64,000 nucleotides of DNA, taken from the NCBI RefSeq assembly GCF_024213555.1, contig NZ_JANAVO010000005.1:238983-302982 (forward strand), read 5' to 3'. Positions 35,107 through 43,136 of this stretch are shown one piece after another (positions within the stretch are counted from its first letter, which is position 1; each line of letters begins with the position of its first letter). The notes beneath the pieces are model-generated. The model was not told the origin of the DNA. It ran no database searches and saw only the letters and a program-made list of their open reading frames with translations. The DNA comes from Allokutzneria sp. A3M-2-11 16 (GTDB lineage: Bacteria > Actinomycetota > Actinomycetes > Mycobacteriales > Pseudonocardiaceae). The translations under genes and the position numbers were made by a program.

Positions 35107-37536
35107 GTGCTCGTTCCGGATGCCGCCGACCGCCCGTCGGCGTCCGCCCCCGTCGTCACCTCCACCGATCTGGGCCGTGAGCTCAAGTCCTGGCTTCGGC
35201 ACGGACCGAACCGTCGGATCAAGGTGGCCGCGCTCGCGAAGCGCCTTGAGGTCTCGCAGAGCACCCTCTACGCGTACCTGGCCGGAACGACCCTGCCGCC
35301 GAGCCACGTGCTCGACGACCTGTTGTGCGCGCTGGGCCTGCCCGCCCAGGAGCACCGCCGCCTGGTGACCGCCCGCGACGCGCTGCAACGCAGACGGGCC
35401 GCGACCGAACCGACCGCGAGTGCCGCGCAGACCTCACGCCAGCACCCGGTTCCTCGGGAACTACCTGCCGATCCGGGCCCGTTGACCGGTCGCTCGGCCG
35501 AGATCGTCGCGCTCGACCGCGTGTTGTCGAACGGCACCGGCCTCTCCGTGATCTCCGGGCCCGCCGGTGTCGGCAAGACCGCGCTGGCGGTGCATTGGGG
35601 CCACCGGGTGGCGGAGGAGTTCAGCGACGGCTGCCTGTACGCCGACCTGCTCGGCTACGCGCCGTACGACCCACGCGATCCCACCGAGGTGCTCGCGGGT
35701 TTCCTGCGCGGACTCGGCCTCGCGGATGCCGACATCCCGGCCGACAGCGATGAGCGGGCGGCCAGGTTCCGGAGTGCGCTGGCGGGGCGGCGGGTGCTCG
35801 TGGTGATCGACAACGCGCGCGACGCCGCTCAGGTCCGGCCGTTGCTGCCGGGCAGCCGCAGCTGCTTCGTCCTGGTGACGAGCCGATCCGACCTGCCCGC
35901 GTTGCAGATGCGGCCGGGCGCGCACCCGATCAGCCTCGCCCCGCTCGTGCGGCGGGATGGCGTGGACCTGTTGCGGCTGCACCTGATCGGCAGGCAAGCA
36001 CCGGCGCAGGACGCCGTTGTGGCCCTTGCCGAACGCTGCGCCGGGTTGCCGCTCGCGCTGCGCATCGTGGCCGCGCTGGCATCCACCCGACGACAGCGCT
36101 CGCTGACCGAACTGGTGGAGGAACTGACCGGGGGCCTGCACCAGCTGGACGTCGGCGAGCCGGACGGATCGGTCCGCGCGGTGTTCTCCTGGTCCGAGCG
36201 GAGCCTTGAGCCGCAGACCGGTGAGGCGTTCCGTTTGCTGGGCCTGCACCCCGCGCGGGACATCGACTCGTTCGCTGCCGCGGCGCTGATCGGCGTGGAC
36301 GTCGAGGCCGCCGCACAGGCACTCGACGAGCTGGCACACGCCTACCTGCTCGCGCGGTCCACGGAGAGCCGATTCGGCATGCACGACCTGCTGCGCGAGT
36401 ACGCGGGCGAGCAGGCCGAGGCCACGCTCGCGGAGTCAGCGCGCCGGACCGCCATCACGCGGCTGCTCGACTACTACGTCACCGCGGGCGCCAAGGCGAT
36501 GGAGGTGCTCCACCCGCCGGGCGCCAAGATCGAACCTGACTGGCTCGTCGACGTGGCCGTGCCACCGCTGCGCACCTCCGCCGAAGCCAAGTCCTGGATG
36601 GACGCCGAGTGGCAGAACCTCCTCGCGGCGGTCGCGTTCAGCGCGCGGCGCGGGTGGCCGCAGCACACCCTCCGCCTCGCCGCGGTGCTGCGGCGCCGAC
36701 TCGTCGACAGCCACGGGCACGGCGACGCGATGGCCATCCACGGGCACGCGCTCGACGCCAGCAGGCTCATCGGTGATCGGCGGGCGGAAGGCACCGCCTT
36801 GCACCACATGGGGATGGCGCACACGCGACTCGGTCGGCTGCGTGAGGCACAGGAGCTGTTGCGGCACGCGATCGTCATCTGCCGCGAGGCCGGTGACCGC
36901 TACGACGAGGCCGGTGCGCTGAACCACCTGGGAATCCTCTACGAGCGGCTCGGCCGCTACGCGGACGCCGTGGAGTGCTACAGCGCCGCACTCCCCCTCG
37001 CCCGGGAACTCGCGTTCCGGCACGGGGAGGCCGCGTTGCGCACGAACATCGGTTTCGCCCGCGGTCGCCTCGGCGAGCACGAGCAGGCGATGCGGGATTG
37101 TCTTGCGGCCCTTGCCATCCACGAGGAACTCGGTGATCCGGGCAGCATCGCCGCCGCGCTCGGCAACCTCGGCGAGGTGTACCGCCTGACCGGGCGCCAC
37201 GCCGAGGCTTTCGACCACTACGACCGGGCGCTGACCAAGGCGCGCGAGGTGGACGCGGTCGGCGTGGAGACCGAAGTGCTGCGCTACATCGGCGAAACGC
37301 ACTTCGCCGCGGGCGACGGAGCCAGTGCGCGCGCGGCCTACGACGCCGCGCTGACCGCCGCGCGGATCACCGGCGATCGCTACGAGGAGGCGCACGCGCT
37401 GGACGGCCTGGGACGCGCCCACCACGCCGAGGGCAACACCGCTCAGGCCGACTCGTCTTGGCGCGAGGCCTTGGCGCTGTTCCGCGAGCTCGGCCTGCCC
37501 GACGCCCAACGAGTCGGCGCGCTGATCAGCAGCTAG
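35107..37536 (+). CDS. XRE-HTH STAND regulator (NB-ARC, TPR)
   Basis: 809 residues from GTG 35107 (GAGGGGG upstream). Instead of the SARP head it has an N-terminal Cro/C1-type HTH (about 18-85: LKSWLRHGPNRRIKVAALAK, RLEVSQSTLYAYLAGTTLPP). NB-ARC follows: SVISGPAGVGKTALAVHWGH (P-loop), VLVVIDNARDAAQVRPLLPG (Walker B), FVLVTSRSDLPAL and ERCAGLPLALRIVAALAS. TPR repeats start about residue 540 (GTALHHMGMAHTRLGRLREA and the next copies). Upstream, 35050-35075 has a TCTGGAAAGTCTGGAA tandem that may be a binding site. It is divergent from the secreted esterase gene. Confidence 0.9.
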   Translation: MLVPDAADRPSASAPVVTSTDLGRELKSWLRHGPNRRIKVAALAKRLEVSQSTLYAYLAGTTLPPSHVLDDLLCALGLPAQEHRRLVTARDALQRRRAATEPTASAAQTSRQHPVPRELPADPGPLTGRSAEIVALDRVLSNGTGLSVISGPAGVGKTALAVHWGHRVAEEFSDGCLYADLLGYAPYDPRDPTEVLAGFLRGLGLADADIPADSDERAARFRSALAGRRVLVVIDNARDAAQVRPLLPGSRSCFVLVTSRSDLPALQMRPGAHPISLAPLVRRDGVDLLRLHLIGRQAPAQDAVVALAERCAGLPLALRIVAALASTRRQRSLTELVEELTGGLHQLDVGEPDGSVRAVFSWSERSLEPQTGEAFRLLGLHPARDIDSFAAAALIGVDVEAAAQALDELAHAYLLARSTESRFGMHDLLREYAGEQAEATLAESARRTAITRLLDYYVTAGAKAMEVLHPPGAKIEPDWLVDVAVPPLRTSAEAKSWMDAEWQNLLAAVAFSARRGWPQHTLRLAAVLRRRLVDSHGHGDAMAIHGHALDASRLIGDRRAEGTALHHMGMAHTRLGRLREAQELLRHAIVICREAGDRYDEAGALNHLGILYERLGRYADAVECYSAALPLARELAFRHGEAALRTNIGFARGRLGEHEQAMRDCLAALAIHEELGDPGSIAAALGNLGEVYRLTGRHAEAFDHYDRALTKAREVDAVGVETEVLRYIGETHFAAGDGASARAAYDAALTAARITGDRYEEAHALDGLGRAHHAEGNTAQADSSWREALALFRELGLPDAQRVGALISS

Positions 37537-37606
37537 GAGCGGCTGTCCCTGGATCAGGTGACCAGGTGGTGGGGAACCGTTCTCGGCGCCGCGCGCTCAG
37601 AAGGCC

Positions 37607-37984
37607 ATGCTGAAGAAGTTCACCACTGCCGCACTCGCCGCCTCCGCCGTCACCGCGATGATGGTCGGCGGCGCGTCGACCGCGGTCGCGGGCGACACGT
37701 ACCTCCTGCTCAAGCAGGCCAGCAAGGACGGCGTGACGGCGCGGCTGTGGCTCAACAAGCGCACCCGGGCGCTGCACGGGGAAGCCGTGAACATCCGGAA
37801 GGGCGAGATGGTCCGCATGGACCGCAACTACACCATCCGCGAGACGATCATCGCGCAGACCAACCGGGCGTCGCTGAACACCTCGTCCTACTCCACCTAC
37901 CCGGACAGCTACAGCGTGTGCGCGGGCAGCCCCGTCGGCGGCCCGCGCTTCATCTGCACCCCCTACCACCGCCACAACGGCTGA
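37607..37984 (+). CDS. Secreted hypothetical protein
   Basis: 125 residues. The signal peptide starts MLKKFTTAALAASAVTAMMV, with cleavage after AVA. The mature part begins GDTYLLLKQASKDGVTARLW, is basic and beta-rich, and has two Cys in SVCAGSPVGGPRFICTPYHR that could pair. It does not match a family I know. AGAAGG precedes the ATG. It lies 70 bases downstream of the STAND regulator in the same direction and ends in a strong terminator. Confidence 0.68.
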   Translation: MLKKFTTAALAASAVTAMMVGGASTAVAGDTYLLLKQASKDGVTARLWLNKRTRALHGEAVNIRKGEMVRMDRNYTIRETIIAQTNRASLNTSSYSTYPDSYSVCAGSPVGGPRFICTPYHRHNG

Positions 37985-37994
37985 CGAAGCCCCC

Positions 37995-38025
37995 ACTCGG
38001 CGGGGCACCCCTTGCCCCGCCGAGT
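37995..38025 (+). terminator. Strong terminator after the secreted-protein gene
   Basis: ACTCGGCGGGGCA (37995-38007) pairs perfectly with TGCCCCGCCGAGT (38013-38025) across a 5-base loop, beginning 10 bases after the stop. The hairpin-repeat copy 3 starts only 15 bases later with its own promoter-like box. Confidence 0.8.
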
Positions 38026-38039
38026 CATCCGCCCACCCA

Positions 38040-38207
38040 CACACCACGTAAACTGTGCCCATGCGCCCCAACCGCCCTCACACCCAACGCGAGGCGCACG
38101 CAACCTAGAGATCTCCCGTTTCGTACTCATAACGGGGAAGAGAGCGCTCCCAAATCCCGACAAGAGTACGAAACGGGTTATTTGGCGACCTCAGCGCGGG
38201 ATGGGTT
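38040..38207 (+). repeat. Hairpin repeat unit, copy 3
   Basis: CACACC at 38040, TAAACT at 38049-38054, six bases, ATG at 38061. The 15-codon frame reads MRPNRPHTQREAHAT and ends in TAG at 38106-38108. The 63-nt hairpin is at 38115-38177 with the same 14-base outer arms and GAGCGCTC core; the distance from ATG to hairpin is one base longer than in the other copies. The conserved tail (GGCGACCTCAGCGCGGGATG) follows and meets the stop codon of the minus-strand mini-gene at 38208. Confidence 0.85.
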
Positions 38208-38300
38208 TTAGGCCTGCTTCGTCGTGAGGGCCTTGGTGGCGGCCAGCAAGGCGGTGGCGAGCCCGAGGCGGGCCACCGCCAGCAAACCCTTGCCGGACAT
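38208..38300 (-). CDS. 30-residue hydrophobic peptide downstream of TetR
   Basis: Short open frame MSGKGLLAVARLGLATALLA, then ATKALTTKQA and TAA. The ATG has an excellent ribosome-binding site (AAGGAGTTCC) and lies 8 bases after the TetR gene stop, so it is likely expressed with it. The peptide is a single amphipathic or membrane-spanning helix with Lys at both ends. It could be a small membrane peptide; I know no family for it. Confidence 0.5.
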   Translation of the reverse strand: MSGKGLLAVARLGLATALLAATKALTTKQA

Positions 38301-38308
38301 GGAACTCC

Positions 38309-38863
38309 TTACGCAGTAGGGTTTTCGAGGAGTCGTTCGAGCTGGCCGAGCGCGTCGGCGGCGGCCTCCGGGGCGAAGACGGAGCCCTTGATCGCGGCGA
38401 TGACCAGGTCCGCTCCCGCCGCGGGGTCCCCGCCCGGCCAGGCGCCCCGGGCGAGCCGCTCGCGCAGGGCCTCGCGCCACGCCTGATCGCTCCGGTCGAG
38501 GATCACGCGGATGGCGGGATCGCGCAGCGCCCGCAGGTTCAGCTCGCACAGCACGACGAACAGCTCTGATCGCTCCCGCAGCGCGCGGGCCATCAGCCGC
38601 AGGTGACGGCGGACCTGGTCGGCCGTGCTCCCCTCGGCCCGCACGGTCGGCCACAGCTGGGCGGTGGTGTGCTCGACCACGCTGGCGACCAGGTCCTCCT
38701 TGGTCGGGAAGTAGTGGTGCAGCGTCGAGTGGTCCAGCCCGACCGTCGTCGCGACCTGCCGCTGCCGCAGCCCTTCCAGGCCCTTCTTCGCGATCTGCGC
38801 GAACGCGGCGGCGACGATGGCCTGCCCGGCACCCGCGCCTCCCGCATTTGCTCCACCAACCAC
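38309..38863 (-). CDS. TetR-family regulator
   Basis: 184 residues if the GTG at 38863 is used, which lies inside the palindromic operator; the frame is open further upstream, but that DNA is the divergent promoter. The HTH region is IVAAAFAQIAKKGLEGLRQR, then QVATTVGLDHSTLHHYFPTK (TetR helix 3). The C-terminal ligand domain is short. The perfect inverted repeat over its start strongly suggests autorepression and control of the divergent GT87 mannosyltransferase gene. The following 30-codon peptide gene is probably in the same transcript. Confidence 0.85.
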   Translation of the reverse strand: MVGGANAGGAGAGQAIVAAAFAQIAKKGLEGLRQRQVATTVGLDHSTLHHYFPTKEDLVASVVEHTTAQLWPTVRAEGSTADQVRRHLRLMARALRERSELFVVLCELNLRALRDPAIRVILDRSDQAWREALRERLARGAWPGGDPAAGADLVIAAIKGSVFAPEAAADALGQLERLLENPTA

Positions 38864-38877
38864 TTGGTGGAGCAAAT
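38846..38877. promoter_or_regulatory. Perfect palindromic TetR operator
   Basis: ATTTGCTCCACCAA at 38846-38859 and TTGGTGGAGCAAAT at 38864-38877 are exact inverse complements, with a 4-base centre. The site overlaps the presumed TetR start codon and lies 40 bases before the likely start of the divergent gene. Size and symmetry are typical of TetR operators. Confidence 0.8.
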
Positions 38878-38916
38878 AGCACGCGCGTGGACCCCGGGAC
38901 GAGGCACCGCGTTGCC

Positions 38917-40230
38917 ATGGTTCGGAAGTTCCACCACATCGGTTCCGCGTGCAACGCGGCGCGTCCCGGCGGGCTTTTCCTGGGCGTGAACACTGTTGAA
39001 GCACACCTGCGGCGCCCCGTCGTGCTGGTGGCGGGCGTCGTGGTCGTGCTCGCCCTCGCCCTGTGGCAGGTGACCGGGAAGATGCTCGTCGACCTCGACG
39101 TCTACCGCGCGGGCGCCGAGGCCTGGATGACCGGCCAGCGCCTGTACGACGAGGACTTCCCGCCCCGTCCGCTGGTGCACCAGCTGCCCTTCACCTATCC
39201 GCCGTTCGCGGCCGTGCTGTTCAGCGTGCTGACGCCGTTGTCGCTGAAGGCGATGGGCTACGTGATGACCGCGGCGACCGCGCTGGCGCTCGCGGCGGCC
39301 TGCGTGATCGTCGCGCGGCGGTGCGGGCTGCCCCGGGCGAGCGCGGGCGGGCTCGGCTTCGCGGTGGCCGCGCTGTCGGTGCTGTCGGAGCCGGTGCTGG
39401 CCACGATCGGGCTCGGCCAGGTCAACACGCTCCTGCTGGCCATGGTGGTCGCCGACTGCCTGCTCCCCCGCACGCCGTGGCCGCGCGGGCTGTTGGTGGG
39501 CATCGCCGCCGGGATCAAACTCACCCCGGCGATCTTCGTGCTGTACTTCCTCGCCTCCGGGCGCGTGCGTCCCGCGCTGACCGCGATCGCGACCCTCGCG
39601 GGCTCCGTGGTGATCGGGTTCCTCGCCACGGCGCGGGACTCCGCCCAGTACTGGTTCTCGACGCTGTTCAACACCGATCGGATCGGCGGACCGGAGTTCG
39701 TCACCAACCAGTCCATCCGCGGTGTGCTCGGCCGCTTCGGCCTGGTCAACGGGCAGGTCTTCCCGTTCTGGGTGGCCGGGGTCCTGATCACGCTCGTGGT
39801 GACCTGGCTGATCCTGCGGCGCGTGCGGAGCGAGGTCCCCGCGCTGCTCGTGGTGGCCGCCGCCGGGCTGCTGTGCTCGCCGGTGTCGTGGAGCAACCAC
39901 TGGGTCTGGGCGTCGGTCCTCGCCACGGCCGTGGCCGTCGCGCTGCTGCGTCGGCCGCGGTGGAGCCTGCTCGCGCCCGGTGTGGCCACCGTGGTGCTCT
40001 TCGTCGGCCCCCACCGGTTCGTTCCCGGCGGCGGGAAGGTCGAGCTGACCTGGACCGCGGCGCAGTGGCCCTGGGGGAACGCGTTCTTCCTCACCGCCGT
40101 GATCTCGCTCGTGGTGCTCCTCGTCCGGAACTGGTCGCGGGAGGTTGACAACCTTTCCGGTGACCGCGGGATCCGAACAGGTGAGAGGGCACAGGCCGGT
40201 CTGGGGAGGGACGATGACAACCGCCGATGA
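38917..40230 (+). CDS. GT87-family (DUF2029) polyprenyl-phosphate mannosyltransferase-like protein
   Basis: 437 residues from ATG 38917; a later start at GTG 38987 (VNTVEAHLRRP) would remove a non-hydrophobic head. About ten membrane helices. Near the N-terminus, MLVDLDVYRAGAEAWMTGQR, LYDEDFPPRPLVHQLPFTYP and PPFAAVLFSVL carry the D-x-x-x-Y and PFTYPP motifs of GT-C family 87 alpha-mannosyltransferases, which use polyprenyl-phospho-mannose to build phosphatidylinositol mannosides or lipoarabinomannan. GIAAGIKLTPAIFVLYFLAS is another family motif. It is divergent from the TetR gene with a shared operator. Confidence 0.85.
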   Translation: MVRKFHHIGSACNAARPGGLFLGVNTVEAHLRRPVVLVAGVVVVLALALWQVTGKMLVDLDVYRAGAEAWMTGQRLYDEDFPPRPLVHQLPFTYPPFAAVLFSVLTPLSLKAMGYVMTAATALALAAACVIVARRCGLPRASAGGLGFAVAALSVLSEPVLATIGLGQVNTLLLAMVVADCLLPRTPWPRGLLVGIAAGIKLTPAIFVLYFLASGRVRPALTAIATLAGSVVIGFLATARDSAQYWFSTLFNTDRIGGPEFVTNQSIRGVLGRFGLVNGQVFPFWVAGVLITLVVTWLILRRVRSEVPALLVVAAAGLLCSPVSWSNHWVWASVLATAVAVALLRRPRWSLLAPGVATVVLFVGPHRFVPGGGKVELTWTAAQWPWGNAFFLTAVISLVVLLVRNWSREVDNLSGDRGIRTGERAQAGLGRDDDNRR

Positions 40231-40309
40231 ACGGGTCTTGGTGGTCCCCCTGCCTGTCTCCTTGAGGTCGGCGCCGGGGACGGCGCGAGTTCGCGGGCAC
40301 GAGGTGGCG

Positions 40310-40834
40310 ATGGCAACGGTTGACGACGGGTTCGTGGAGTTCGTCCGCGAGCGATCCTCGGCGTTGCTCAGAACCGCCCGGCTGCTCTGCGCCGGGGACC
40401 GGGCGGCGGCGGAGGACCTGGTCCAGGACGTGCTGGCCCGCGTGTACTGCCGGTGGAGCCGCATCGTCGGCGATCCCGAGCCCTACGTGCGCACCGCGCT
40501 GTTCAACGCCGCCAAGCACCGGTGGCGGCGCCGGTCGCGGCGCGTGGCCGAGGCCCAGTGGGACGACGCCCTGATGAGCGAGCACCCCTCCGCCGAGGGC
40601 GGCCACGAGGACCAGCTGGCCGCCAGGGACGTGGCGATGCGCGCGCTGGCCCAGCTGCCGCCCCGGATGCGCGCGGTGATCGTGCTGCGGTTCTTCGAGG
40701 ACTACTCCGAGGAGCAGACCGCCAACGTGCTCGGGTGCTCGACGGGCACGGTCAAGAGCCAGACCTCGCGCGGGCTGACCAAGCTGCGCGGCCTGATCGA
40801 CCTGACCGGCGACCGCGTGGAGGAACCGCGATGA
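40310..40834 (+). CDS. SigE-family (SigE-F) ECF RNA polymerase sigma factor
   Basis: 174 residues from ATG 40310 with GAGGTGG upstream; starts at 40214 are possible. Region 2: FVEFVRERSSALLRTARLLC with EDLVQDVLARVYCRWSRI, the core-binding and -10 recognition helix. Region 4: LAQLPPRMRAVIVLRFFEDY, SEEQTANVLGCSTGTVKSQT with SRGLTKLR. The SALLRTA..LCAGD head places it in the actinobacterial SigE-like 50 kDa-partner group. The stop overlaps the next start by ATGA, so the downstream gene probably encodes its regulator. Confidence 0.92.
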   Translation: MATVDDGFVEFVRERSSALLRTARLLCAGDRAAAEDLVQDVLARVYCRWSRIVGDPEPYVRTALFNAAKHRWRRRSRRVAEAQWDDALMSEHPSAEGGHEDQLAARDVAMRALAQLPPRMRAVIVLRFFEDYSEEQTANVLGCSTGTVKSQTSRGLTKLRGLIDLTGDRVEEPR

Positions 40835-42303
40835 ACACCGAGAGCGACGCCCTCGGGCGGGTGCTGCACGCCGCGGTGTCCGATGTGGACACTCCACTGG
40901 GCTTCGCGGAAGCCGCTCTGCGCAAGGGGAAACAGCGACGGAAGCGGGTCCGCGCCGCCATGGTCGGCACCGCGCTCGCGATCACCGCGATGGTCGGCGG
41001 CCTGGTCTCCAGCGTGCCCGTCTGGCTGGCCGACTCGGAGAACGTCACCCCGGCGAGCGACCCGCGGCTGGGCAGGCCGACCGGGGGCGATCTCGCCGGG
41101 GACGCCGAGCTCCTGAGCCAGTCCCGCATCCTGTGGAACCGCGAGCTCAAGGCCCTGCTCGACCGCCTCCTCTCCAACGCGCCCGCCGGTTGCTGGGACG
41201 CGCTCGGCGAACCGCACGTGTACTGGTCCGGACGAACGGGCGCCGGACCCGCCTCCGTGGTCATGCAGGCGATCCGCACGACGGACTCCTGCTTCGCCCA
41301 CATCGCACGGGGTGAGTTCACCGCGGTGGGCCTGATCGGCACCGACTCCACCGGCAAGGGCGTCCACCTGCTGGGGGTGACGCTCAAGGGGGCGGCGAAC
41401 AGCGAAGAGGAGGTCTTCCTGTTCGGCCCGGACGACAACACGGTGGTCGCGCTCCAGGAGAGCGGGGCGCGCTACTACTCCCGCCGTGCCGAGGTGCAGG
41501 CCGATGGCAAGGTCACACGGGACTGGCACGCGCTGAGCTATCGGGACGGGGTGGCGACCGTCGTCATCCCGCCCGCCGAGCCGCGGCCACAGCCCCAGAA
41601 CGATCCGGCGTTCGCCAAGCGCACACAAGCCCAGCCGGGTGCGACGGTCCCGCCGGAGGATCGCGTGCGGCCGTTCTCGACAGCGCGCTCCCGGGGAATG
41701 GTGACCGGCCACGGCAATGTCGGCTACTTCGGGTGGCTGAACCTGCAGGGCCACCTCGGCGGACCCCGGCTGGAGTTCGCCGAGCGCCTGCGCCGCTTCA
41801 ACGACGTGCTCGATCGGATGGGCTACAGCGACCCCGCGTTCCGTGGCGCGGCGCGGGCCAGACCGGGTGAGTTGACGCTGATCCCCATGGCCCCGGCCGG
41901 ACGCCAAGGGGAGAGCCCGTCCACGCTCCAGGGGGTCACCCCCGGGCTGGCGGGTGGCTGGCACGTCACGGCGGTTCTGCCGGACGGGCGCACGGTCATC
42001 GTCGGTGAGGAGCCGATCAACAACAGCGTCCACACCTACGCCGTCCTGTGGCGGGGGGACGTGGTCGACCAGGTGATCCACGGAGCACCGGCGGAACGGG
42101 ATCCCGTCCTGCCGGTCAACATCCGGATGCCCGATGGCCAGGGGTGGATCGTGGCGCGCCAGGGCGCGAAGCTGAAGTGGCGGTCGACCACCGGCGTCTG
42201 GACCGACCTGCCCGGCGACGCCGCCCTCCTCCCCGCCGACGCCGAGATGGTCAACGTGACCGCGCCGGGCATCCCGTCGACCAACGTCACCCTGGGCACC
42301 TGA
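40831..42303 (+). CDS. Membrane protein coupled to the sigma factor (probable anti-sigma-type partner)
   Basis: 490 residues. A cytoplasmic head of about 42 residues (ALGRVLHAAVSDVDTPLGFA, EAALRKGKQRRKRVRAAMVG) is followed by one membrane helix (about 45-68) and a long extracellular domain with many beta-type segments, e.g. VMQAIRTTDSCFAHIARGEF, GWHVTAVLPDGRTVIVGEEP. No zinc HxxxCxxC anti-sigma motif is visible, so the role is inferred from the ATGA overlap with the sigma gene and the topology. Confidence 0.68.
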   Translation: MNTESDALGRVLHAAVSDVDTPLGFAEAALRKGKQRRKRVRAAMVGTALAITAMVGGLVSSVPVWLADSENVTPASDPRLGRPTGGDLAGDAELLSQSRILWNRELKALLDRLLSNAPAGCWDALGEPHVYWSGRTGAGPASVVMQAIRTTDSCFAHIARGEFTAVGLIGTDSTGKGVHLLGVTLKGAANSEEEVFLFGPDDNTVVALQESGARYYSRRAEVQADGKVTRDWHALSYRDGVATVVIPPAEPRPQPQNDPAFAKRTQAQPGATVPPEDRVRPFSTARSRGMVTGHGNVGYFGWLNLQGHLGGPRLEFAERLRRFNDVLDRMGYSDPAFRGAARARPGELTLIPMAPAGRQGESPSTLQGVTPGLAGGWHVTAVLPDGRTVIVGEEPINNSVHTYAVLWRGDVVDQVIHGAPAERDPVLPVNIRMPDGQGWIVARQGAKLKWRSTTGVWTDLPGDAALLPADAEMVNVTAPGIPSTNVTLGT

Positions 42304-42368
42304 CCAGAGGCGACTTAGAAGAGTTGGTTTCATTCACATTTCAGCGGCCGTGCCTACGGTCGCTGAAC

Positions 42369-43136
42369 ATGACTCGACTGAGAGCGACCGCCCTCACCGG
42401 AGCCGCCGTGGTGGCACTGGTGGCGGGCGCCTCCACCTCCTCCGCCGTCGCCACACCCGAGCAGCCCACGACGGTGCGGATCGGTGGCGGCTCCGGCATC
42501 GTCTTCGGCAAGGGCAAGCCCGTTCCGGCGCGGGGCGCGACCTGGTGCACGATGACGACCATCGGCCACGACAAGGCCGGTGACCTCGTCGGCCTGACCA
42601 ACGCGCACTGCTTCTACGGCGACGACAACAAGCCGGTGCTCGGCGACAAGATCTACTACAACAAGACCCCCGCTGGCACGGCGGCGCAGCCCGCCAAGAC
42701 CTCCGAGACCGACCTGGAGACGGGCGTGATCGGCGAGGTCGTGCACGTGAGCCTCAGCAACCCGGTCGGCAGCCCCGCCAACCCCGGGCTGGACTACTCG
42801 GTGATCAGGTTCGACAGGGCCAAGGTCGTCCCGACCGCGACCGTCGGCGGCCTCACCATCGACGGGATCGGCACCCCGCCCACGCCCGGCACCAGGATGT
42901 GCAAGCAGGGCCAGACCACCGGGCTCACCTGCGGTTTCATGGTGAGCACCAGCGGTCCCTACTTCGGCCACACCATCTGGGAGGGGCCGGGCGACTCCGG
43001 CTCCCCGGTGGTGCTGAACAACAAGCTCATCGGCAACCAGTGGGCCGCCGGGCTGAGCACCTCCATGACCGCCATCCTCGCCGACATGAACAAGCGCGGG
43101 GAGGCAGGCGCCGGGTTCACCCCGGTCGCCCCCTAA
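42369..43136 (+). CDS. Secreted S1-family (chymotrypsin-like) serine protease
   Basis: 255 residues. The signal peptide (about 1-28) is followed by a short propeptide-like stretch. The catalytic triad is visible: His about 80 in VGLTNAHCFYGDD, Asp about 142 in NPGLDYSVIRFD, and Ser about 210 in EGPGDSGSPVVLNNKLIGNQ. Cys in ATWCTMTT/NAHC and MCKQGQTTGLTC suggest the two disulfides of small streptogrisin-like enzymes. TACGGT lies 8 bases before the ATG (leaderless type). The stop overlaps the convergent hydrolase stop by 4 bases. Confidence 0.9.
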   Translation: MTRLRATALTGAAVVALVAGASTSSAVATPEQPTTVRIGGGSGIVFGKGKPVPARGATWCTMTTIGHDKAGDLVGLTNAHCFYGDDNKPVLGDKIYYNKTPAGTAAQPAKTSETDLETGVIGEVVHVSLSNPVGSPANPGLDYSVIRFDRAKVVPTATVGGLTIDGIGTPPTPGTRMCKQGQTTGLTCGFMVSTSGPYFGHTIWEGPGDSGSPVVLNNKLIGNQWAAGLSTSMTAILADMNKRGEAGAGFTPVAP

